Source: Pseudomonadota bacterium (GTDB lineage: Bacteria; Pseudomonadota; Gammaproteobacteria; Xanthomonadales; Rhodanobacteraceae). From it: a DNA stretch of 38,361 bases. Of this stretch, positions 33,090 to 38,361 are shown piece by piece. The notes beneath the pieces are model-generated. The model was not told where the DNA came from, made no database searches, and saw only the letters and a program-made list of their open reading frames with translations. The first letter of the stretch is position 1. Every line of letters starts with the position of its first letter. Made by a program: the position numbers and the translations under genes. The stretch spans positions 1 to 38,361 of the forward strand of contig JAFEFO010000014.1 of NCBI GenBank assembly GCA_018240565.1, given 5' to 3'.

Positions 33090-33772
33090 GCCCGACCACC
33101 GCGCGCGTGATGATTGTCGATGACGAGGCGCCGATCGTGCGCGTGCTCAAGCCCTCGCTCGTGGCCGCCGGCTACGAAGTGGCCGAAGCCGGCGACGGGC
33201 GCGAGGCCCTGGCCCAGGTCGCGCAGCAGACGCCGGATGCGATCGTGCTCGATCTCGGCCTTCCCGACATGGACGGCAAGGAAGTGATCCAGGCCCTGCG
33301 CAAGTGGACGCAGGTGCCGATCATCGTCTTGTCCGCGCGCGAAGCCGAAAACGAGCGCATCGCCGCGCTCGACACCGGCGCGGACGACTACGTGGTCAAG
33401 CCGTTCCATACCGGCGAGCTGCTCGCGCGCGTGCGCGCGGCGCTGCGCCATCGGCAAAGCCGCACCGAGTCGACCGGCTATTCCGGCAAGGGCCTGGAGA
33501 TCGATTTCGAGCTGCGCCGCGTGGCCGTCGGCGGCCGCGGCGTGCGCCTGACGCGCAAGGAATACGACCTGCTGTGCACGCTGGCACGGCATGCCGGGCA
33601 AGTGGTCACGCACAAGCAACTGCTCGCCGCGGCCTGGCGCGGCACCGTCACCGACACGCAATTCGTGCGGGTGTACATCGGCCAGTTGCGGCAGAAGATC
33701 GAACGCGATCCGAGCAATCCGGACCTGATCCTCACCGAGGCCGGCATCGGCTACCGGCTGGCGGCGGATTGA
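33086..33772 (+). CDS. KdpE-like response regulator (OmpR family)
   Basis: A 228-residue two-domain response regulator. The receiver domain (1-120) has the acidic pair VDDE, phosphorylated Asp56 in VLDLGLPDMDG and the conserved Lys in YVVKPF. The C-terminal winged helix (about 130-225) contains LTRKEYDLLCTLARHAGQV and RVYIGQLRQKIE. The similarity is to KdpE, and the partner is the kinase gene directly upstream (ATGA overlap). No kdpFABC potassium pump genes are in the window. Two elements resembling KdpE boxes occur just downstream of the gene and again at 38122. Confidence 0.9.
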   Translation: MSPTTARVMIVDDEAPIVRVLKPSLVAAGYEVAEAGDGREALAQVAQQTPDAIVLDLGLPDMDGKEVIQALRKWTQVPIIVLSAREAENERIAALDTGADDYVVKPFHTGELLARVRAALRHRQSRTESTGYSGKGLEIDFELRRVAVGGRGVRLTRKEYDLLCTLARHAGQVVTHKQLLAAAWRGTVTDTQFVRVYIGQLRQKIERDPSNPDLILTEAGIGYRLAAD

Positions 33773-33782
33773 GCCGCTGCGC

Positions 33783-33801
33783 CTTATAAAAATCCTACGC
33801 T
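33783..33801 (+). promoter_or_regulatory. Putative KdpE-box-like promoter element, copy 1
   Basis: CTTATA-N7-TACGCT lies 11 bases after the response-regulator stop and upstream of the protease gene. An 18-base core matches at 14 positions the element at 38123-38140. TACGCT could act as a -10 box with no good -35, leaving a leader of about 160 nt, which includes a CGTCG/CGACG hairpin. The resemblance to the E. coli KdpE site (TTTATA, spacer, TACAC) is from memory. Confidence 0.4.
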
Positions 33802-33970
33802 CACGTTAAGGCCCAAAGCTGCCTAAAGTTCCGCGCGCCTTCCGCCGCGTCGCGGGAAACGACGTACAGGAAGCGCGCAAGCATCGCGCAGCAGCTTTTG
33901 CAGCCCCAGGGACGAAGCGTCGCCGACGCCGGTTGTGAGAGTCGTCGAAACTTCTTCATTGGGGAAATCC

Positions 33971-36900
33971 ATGGTATTCGCATTCCGCTCACGCCGGCTC
34001 GCCGCTGCGACCGCGTTGGCATTGTTCGCAACCTCGGCATTGGCTGCCGCACCGATTCCGCAGAACCTGGGTCCGGGCCTGGACAAGCTCGTCGAGAGCC
34101 ACGCGATCGTCGCAAAGGATCCCAAGCGCGCCATCTACGGCGGCTACGCGACGGAAGAAGCGCAGAACTTCTCGACCCTGGCGATCACCGACGAAGCCAA
34201 CGCGCGCGTGCTGGTGGACATCGTCCCGCGCCATGGCGGCAGCCTGGATGCGCTTGCGCACACGCTGCAAAGCGCCATTCCCACCTTCGAGGTCAAGGCG
34301 GTCGACAAGGCCTATCGCGGTACCGGCGTGATCGAGGCGTATGTCGCCGTCGACGACGCTGCGGCCATCGCCACCAGCCGCGACGTGCGCGCCGTGTTCC
34401 TCGCGCTCAAGCCCTACACGCGCCGGATGAATCAGCCGGTGCAGATGCCCAGCGTGCAGTCCGGCGACCACCTGCTCAAGATCGGCACCGCGTTCGACCA
34501 GGGCGTGATCCAGCATCGCGTCGATCGCGTCAACCAGCTTTACAACCCCAGCGCGCCGGTCAACTACGACGGCAGCGGCATCTCGGTCGGCATCCTGTCC
34601 GACAGTTACGACACACGCTCGGCTTCGCCGCACGCAAGCACGGCAGTGACCAATTTCGATCTTCCGGGTGCAGCGAACAATCCGTGGAATACGCAACCCG
34701 TGGTCGTGCTGCAGGATGATCCGGGCGGCACCGACGAAGGCCGCGGCATGACCGAGATCGTCTACAAGATGGCGCCGAAGGCGCGCCTTGCCTTTGCCAC
34801 GGCCAACACCGGCGAAGTCGGCTTCGCCAACAACATCCGCGCGCTGGCTGCATTGCCGGGATACGCGTATGGCCCCTCGACTCAACAAGGTTTCAAGGCC
34901 GACGTGATCGCCGACGACGTCGGCTATTACGACGAACCCTGGTATCAGGACGGCATCATCGGCAACGGCATCGACGACGTCGCCGCCGCCGGCGTTTCGT
35001 ACTTCTCGTCCGCGGCCAACGATATCGGCATCAACGGCTACGAATCGGTACTGCGCATCGTGCCGAATGGCAGTGGCCTCATTGCCGCGACCAACAGCGC
35101 ACTGGTTGGCACCAACATCAACCTGGCCAATGTGCCGGCGAACCTGTACGCCGGCGGTTTCCACAATTTCAATCCCAATCCCGGCCAGCAGGACGTGGCG
35201 CAGCTGGTCAACGTCAGCGGTACGCAGGTCGTGACGATGCAATGGGACGATCCCTACGACCAGCACGATCTGGTTCCCGATCAACCGCCCATTTACTCGG
35301 CCACCGGCACGATCTCGAATGCGAATCCGTCCGCCACGTTCGACCAGAACAGCACGCCGCCGCTGCCGGCGTTCACGGCCGGGCAGGCGTATGTCATCGC
35401 CGAAGCTGCGACCAGCGGCGACCTTGACGCGATCATCAATATCTACGATGCCGGCGGTAACCTGATCCTGAACCAGGACACCGGGGCCGACGAAACGGTG
35501 AACTTCTTCCCACCGGTGTCCGGCCAGTACAAGATCGTGGTCAACCGCTATTCGACGACGGCCGGCAATTTCACGTTCACCGTGAGCACCGCCGCCGGTT
35601 CGCCCGGCGTCACCACCGACCTGAACCTGTTGGTGTTCAATGCCACGACCGGCGCCTACATCGCCAGCCAGTCGATGACGAGCAACAACATCGCCACCAA
35701 TCGCCCGATCGAACTGGGCCAGTTCGCTTTCGGCGGCACCAAGCAGATCCAGTTCGTGATCGCGCGCGCCAACACCCCAACGCAGCCGCAATCACAATTG
35801 CCCACGCATGTACGCTGGATGATCCCGGGCAATGGCGCGGCCAACCTCGGTCCGGCCAAGTACTTCAAGTACAACACCGTGACCACCGGCGGCCACGCCA
35901 CGGCGGCCGGCTGCAATGGCACGGCGGCGTATTCCGTGTTCAAGCCGAACGTGCCGGAAGCCTTCACCTCGCCCGGCCCGGCCACGATCTACTTCGACAA
36001 GAACTCCAAACGCCTGGCGGTGCCGGAAGTACGCCAACAACCGCGCGTCGCGGCGGCGGATGCCGGCAACACCTCGTTCTTCAGCAGCGATTCCACCAAC
36101 GATCTGGATTCCAACCCGAACTTCTCCGGCACCAGTGCGGCGGCGCCGCATGCGGCGGCGATCGCGGCCCTGGTATTGCAGTCGCGCGGTGGTTCCGGCA
36201 GCGTCACGCCGGCGCAGATGACACAGATCCTGCAGGACAGCGCGTTCCCGCACGACCTGGATCCGAACTACTCCTCGGGCACGGCATTTTCCTCCGACGG
36301 TGCCAACGTCACGGTGACGATCAGTTCCGACAACGAGTCGAACGCCTTGACCGGCGCCAACGACACTTCGTCGTTCCAGATCTTCTATTCGGGCCCGGGT
36401 TCGCTGGCCAGCGTCACGTTCAATCCGGGCGGCACGAATGCCACCGGCGGCAATGTCACCGGCGGCAACAACGGTCCGCAGAACGACGTGGGATCGAACC
36501 CGGCGACGATCACGTATTTCGAAAACAACTACCCCGGCATGACCTTCCTGCCGGCGACGCGAGCGTTCGCCCTCGGCCCGCTTACCGGGTTGACGGCGGC
36601 GGATGTGACCGCACCGGCGAGCACCACGCCCTACACGGGCTTCAGCAACCTGACCCCGCCTCCGGCAAACCAGACCAGCCAGTTCAACACGATGACGATC
36701 GGTTTCCCGAACGCCAACTTCGGCAATGGCGGCGTGGTGCGCTTCACGGTCGGCCGCGGCGTGGCGCATTCGGCCGCCACCGGCAACGGCACGAGCATCG
36801 GCCCGGGCACCATCACGACCCAGTACAGTGCCGACATGTTCGGTGGCGGCGTGATGATTCCCAGCGGCATTGTCATCAACGACGGCATGACCTTCAGCGG

Positions 36901-38026
36901 CACGACCACGGGCGGCGGCACGTTCAGCGGCGTCATCCGCAACAACATCGGCAAGGGCTACAGCGTGCTTGACGGCTACGGCTTCATCGACGCGTCGCTC
37001 GCAACCGGAACCTTGCAGGCCACGGCGGCGGCGACGCCGGCGACCGGTCTCGTCGGCGACGGCGTCCTGTTCACCGTGAACGTCACTCCGGGCACTGTGC
37101 CGAACAGCACGGGTCTGGCGGTAACCGCCAACCTGACCGCCGTCGGCGGCAGTTCGGCGCAAGCGTTTTACGATGATGGCACGCACGGCGACGTTACGGC
37201 CGGCGACAACGTGTTCTCCTACGCCACGACCATTGGCAATGTCGCTCCGGGCAGCAAGCTCATCGCCGCGCAGGTGACCGATGCCCAAGGCCGTAACGGC
37301 AATGCGCAGGCGACCTACACGGTGCAGTCAACGCCAACCCCGACAGCGCCGAATGGCACCGGACTGGCAACGCCCGATACCGTAGCCGTGACCGGGACGA
37401 CGCTGCTCACGGTAGCAGTCACGCCCGGAGCCAATCCGGCCAGCTCCGGCCTGTCCGTCACCGGCGATCTGAGCAGCATCGGTGGCAGCTCGACGCAGGT
37501 GTTCTACGACGACGGTACGCATGGCGATGCGGTGCCCGGCGACAATATCTGGTCGTTCGAAGCCACTGTCCCGCAAACTACTGCTTCCGGCCCCAAGATC
37601 CTGCCGGTGCAAATCACCGATGCGCAGAGCCGTCAGGGCGCGACCAATATCCTGCTTGCGGTACAGGCGCAGGGTGCGCTCAGCGGCATCGGGCTGGCCA
37701 CGCCGAGCGTCGTTGGCCAGGGCAGTTCCTCGGCGCTGATCGTGTCGGTGACGCCGGGTACCAATCCGGCAAGCACCGCCATTGCGGTGACCGCGGACTT
37801 GAGCGCGATCGGTGGTAGCGCGACACAGGCGTTCTACGACGACGGCACGCACGGCGACCAGATCGCGGGCGATGGCATCTACAGCTTCACGGCCGCAATC
37901 GCCGATGACGCAACCCCCGGTGTGTACAGCCTGCCGGTGACGATCACCGATGCGCAATCGCGCAGCGACAGCCCGACGATCGCCATCGAGGTGTCCGACG
38001 TCATCTTCAAGAACGGATTCGAATAA
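33971..38026 (+). CDS. Secreted subtilase-fold serine peptidase with Ca-binding repeats and C-terminal IFKNGFE
   Basis: A 1351-residue exported protein with signal peptide (1-27, ending ALAAAP). A subtilase/sedolisin-fold catalytic domain spans about 195-740. The acidic residue is Asp211 in VGILSDSYD. DEGRGM with Glu256 stands where subtilisins have HGT, DVIADD (Asp315/316) recalls sedolisins, the oxyanion Asn is Asn350, and the nucleophile is Ser722 in GTSAAAPH. A pre-peptidase C-terminal-like beta domain (about 440-540) is inserted between Asn350 and Ser722. The C-terminus has three repeats of about 105 residues, each with YDDGTHGD and a following GD, probably calcium-binding. The protein ends VIFKNGFE, perhaps a sorting tag. 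ATG 33971 follows GGGGAAA; the frame is open 12 codons further upstream. Confidence 0.88.
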   Translation: MVFAFRSRRLAAATALALFATSALAAAPIPQNLGPGLDKLVESHAIVAKDPKRAIYGGYATEEAQNFSTLAITDEANARVLVDIVPRHGGSLDALAHTLQSAIPTFEVKAVDKAYRGTGVIEAYVAVDDAAAIATSRDVRAVFLALKPYTRRMNQPVQMPSVQSGDHLLKIGTAFDQGVIQHRVDRVNQLYNPSAPVNYDGSGISVGILSDSYDTRSASPHASTAVTNFDLPGAANNPWNTQPVVVLQDDPGGTDEGRGMTEIVYKMAPKARLAFATANTGEVGFANNIRALAALPGYAYGPSTQQGFKADVIADDVGYYDEPWYQDGIIGNGIDDVAAAGVSYFSSAANDIGINGYESVLRIVPNGSGLIAATNSALVGTNINLANVPANLYAGGFHNFNPNPGQQDVAQLVNVSGTQVVTMQWDDPYDQHDLVPDQPPIYSATGTISNANPSATFDQNSTPPLPAFTAGQAYVIAEAATSGDLDAIINIYDAGGNLILNQDTGADETVNFFPPVSGQYKIVVNRYSTTAGNFTFTVSTAAGSPGVTTDLNLLVFNATTGAYIASQSMTSNNIATNRPIELGQFAFGGTKQIQFVIARANTPTQPQSQLPTHVRWMIPGNGAANLGPAKYFKYNTVTTGGHATAAGCNGTAAYSVFKPNVPEAFTSPGPATIYFDKNSKRLAVPEVRQQPRVAAADAGNTSFFSSDSTNDLDSNPNFSGTSAAAPHAAAIAALVLQSRGGSGSVTPAQMTQILQDSAFPHDLDPNYSSGTAFSSDGANVTVTISSDNESNALTGANDTSSFQIFYSGPGSLASVTFNPGGTNATGGNVTGGNNGPQNDVGSNPATITYFENNYPGMTFLPATRAFALGPLTGLTAADVTAPASTTPYTGFSNLTPPPANQTSQFNTMTIGFPNANFGNGGVVRFTVGRGVAHSAATGNGTSIGPGTITTQYSADMFGGGVMIPSGIVINDGMTFSGTTTGGGTFSGVIRNNIGKGYSVLDGYGFIDASLATGTLQATAAATPATGLVGDGVLFTVNVTPGTVPNSTGLAVTANLTAVGGSSAQAFYDDGTHGDVTAGDNVFSYATTIGNVAPGSKLIAAQVTDAQGRNGNAQATYTVQSTPTPTAPNGTGLATPDTVAVTGTTLLTVAVTPGANPASSGLSVTGDLSSIGGSSTQVFYDDGTHGDAVPGDNIWSFEATVPQTTASGPKILPVQITDAQSRQGATNILLAVQAQGALSGIGLATPSVVGQGSSSALIVSVTPGTNPASTAIAVTADLSAIGGSATQAFYDDGTHGDQIAGDGIYSFTAAIADDATPGVYSLPVTITDAQSRSDSPTIAIEVSDVIFKNGFE
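37015..38000 (+). repeat. Three in-frame domain repeats in the protease gene
   Basis: Three tandem units of about 310 bases (near 37015-37326, 37363-37668 and 37687-38000) encode similar beta domains. Each carries GGS, F-Y-D-D-G-T-H-G-D, a GD pair and a closing T-D-A-Q motif (TDAQGR or TDAQSR). The DNA of the units is clearly diverged, so the duplication is old. Confidence 0.75.
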
Positions 38027-38053
38027 GTCCTGCAGCATTTCGCAAGTCGACAA

Positions 38054-38083
38054 CGGGGCGCCTGCGGGCGCCCCGCTTTTTTT
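38054..38083 (+). terminator. Rho-independent terminator of the protease gene
   Basis: The hairpin CGGGGCGCC-TGCG-GGCGCCCCG, a perfect 9-bp stem, is followed by C and seven T. It lies 27 bases after the protease stop. Confidence 0.94.
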
Positions 38084-38121
38084 CGGCCATCCGTACGAGC
38101 GGAATGCACGAAACCGGCAGG

Positions 38122-38140
38122 TTTATAAAATCCTTACACT
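38122..38140 (+). promoter_or_regulatory. Putative KdpE-box-like promoter element, copy 2
   Basis: TTTATA-N7-TACACT, with the same spacing as copy 1 at 33783. TACACT could serve as a -10 for the structured transcript that follows; the -35 position is poor, so activation by a response regulator is plausible. Confidence 0.4.
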
Positions 38141-38146
38141 AACCAT

Positions 38147-38245
38147 CGACGTCCAAGCCCGGTATCGTTGTGCCTGCGAGTTGACAACGGACTCCGCTGG
38201 GGAGACTTGGGGATGGTAAGGGCGCCTTCGGGCGCTCTTTTTTTT
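38147..38245 (+). ncRNA. Candidate small RNA or attenuator leader
   Basis: Between the promoter-like element and the terminator lie about 100 bases without an open reading frame but with predicted structure. CGTTGT...ACAACG forms a 6-bp stem with a 12-base loop, and CTCC-GCTG-GGAG a second hairpin. The final terminator hairpin is AGGGCGCC-TTCG-GGCGCTCT followed by T8. It is either a short RNA or a leader that attenuates the gene starting at 38334. No known riboswitch family was recognised. Confidence 0.45.
38219..38245 (+). terminator. Rho-independent terminator in leader region
   Basis: An 8-bp stem (one G-T pair) capped by a stable TTCG tetraloop and followed by eight T. It sits about 90 bases before the next gene start and about 140 bases after the protease terminator, so it must serve a separate short transcript. 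Confidence 0.85.
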
Positions 38246-38333
38246 GGTTCTTCACGGATCTGCGGGTAAATAGCGGACGCACGGTCGCCGCTGCTAGCTT
38301 GGTGTTGTCTAGGCATCAAGCAGGAGGGCGACC

Positions 38334-38361
38334 GTGGCCCATGAGCATCCTATGTCCCGGC
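38334..38361 (+). CDS. Unknown gene, start only
   Basis: A strong AGGAGG ribosome site is followed six bases later by GTG, opening a frame that reads MAHEHPMSR before the window ends. An ATG at 38341 in another frame is too far from the ribosome site. Nine residues do not allow identification. The region 38246-38333 before it holds nothing else recognised. Confidence 0.45.

Noticed and set aside
33802..33970. c-di-GMP (GEMM) riboswitch in the protease leader
   Set aside because: A GGGACGAAGC stretch and a GGAAA loop are reminiscent, but the conserved GGCAAA part and proper stem order are missing.
38147..38245. c-di-AMP (ydaO) or Mn (yybP-ykoY) riboswitch
   Set aside because: Only isolated GGGGA stretches resemble these families; the conserved core motifs and arrangement are absent.
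38334..38361. Kup-type potassium transporter at the right edge
   Set aside because: Nine residues and a nearby Kdp-like system are not enough evidence for a name.
1..38361. CRISPR array, insertion sequence, prophage or integrase
   Set aside because: No regularly spaced repeats, transposase motifs or terminal inverted repeats were found; gene order and base composition look uniform.

Overview
The window is high-GC (GTG/TTG starts, many ATGA overlaps) and most resembles a gammaproteobacterium of the Xanthomonadales/Lysobacterales (Rhodanobacteraceae/Xanthomonadaceae-like). The reasons are a XanB2-type chorismatase beside aryl-polyene pigment genes, an Oar-like TonB-dependent receptor next to a TPR-sulfotransferase, and a secreted protease ending in -IFKNGFE. 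The assignment is by gene content only.

Left part (1-7522). The start of a Ser/Thr kinase gene is followed by a xanthomonadin/aryl-polyene (APE) block. A chorismatase gene is read divergently from a tightly overlapping seven-gene operon: acyl carrier protein, membrane-domain/hotdog-dehydratase fusion, LpxL-like acyltransferase, LolA-like carrier, MMPL exporter, hotdog dehydratase and FabG-like ketoreductase. No ketosynthase, aryl-ACP ligase or glycosyltransferase lies here, so the pathway must be completed elsewhere. A PAS-PAS-GGDEF gene and tRNA-Arg(CCG) follow.

Central part (9000-25439). A six-gene minus-strand operon reads dgcN-dgcA-ggt-lysA-bla1-bla2 from a promoter opposite a LysR-type regulator (DgcR-like). 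Downstream of the regulator is a secreted amidohydrolase. Then, on the minus strand, come an Oar-like TonB receptor with its own terminator, a TPR-sulfotransferase and a D-amino-acid-aminotransferase-like enzyme. DgcN/DgcA convert D-Glu via N-acetyl-D-Glu to N-acetyl-L-Glu. Ggt can open gamma-glutamyl bonds, LysA decarboxylates meso-DAP, and the two SxxK hydrolases belong to a family containing D-aminopeptidases and DD-peptidases. Together they look like a pathway for catabolism of murein stem peptides (L-Ala-gamma-D-Glu-mDAP-D-Ala).

The most interesting signal is a 70-bp element, 54/70 identical without gaps, found twice: upstream of dgcN (16726-16795) and upstream of the TonB receptor (25567-25636). 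Both copies contain a TATGCT -10 and a poor -35, as expected of an activator-dependent promoter. This suggests that the LysR regulator co-controls the operon, the receptor and perhaps the divergent amino-acid permease operon.

Right part (25782-38361). An APC-family permease, M61 aminopeptidase, transglutaminase-like protein and AmiD-like murein amidase lipoprotein form a plus-strand group that fits the same murein-scavenging theme. Then come a KdpDE-like two-component system without kdpFABC, a 1351-residue secreted subtilase-fold protease with Glu in place of the usual His, and a structured leader or small RNA with a terminator in front of a gene that runs off the window. Two similar TTATAAAA...TAC.CT elements, resembling KdpE boxes, precede the protease and that leader.
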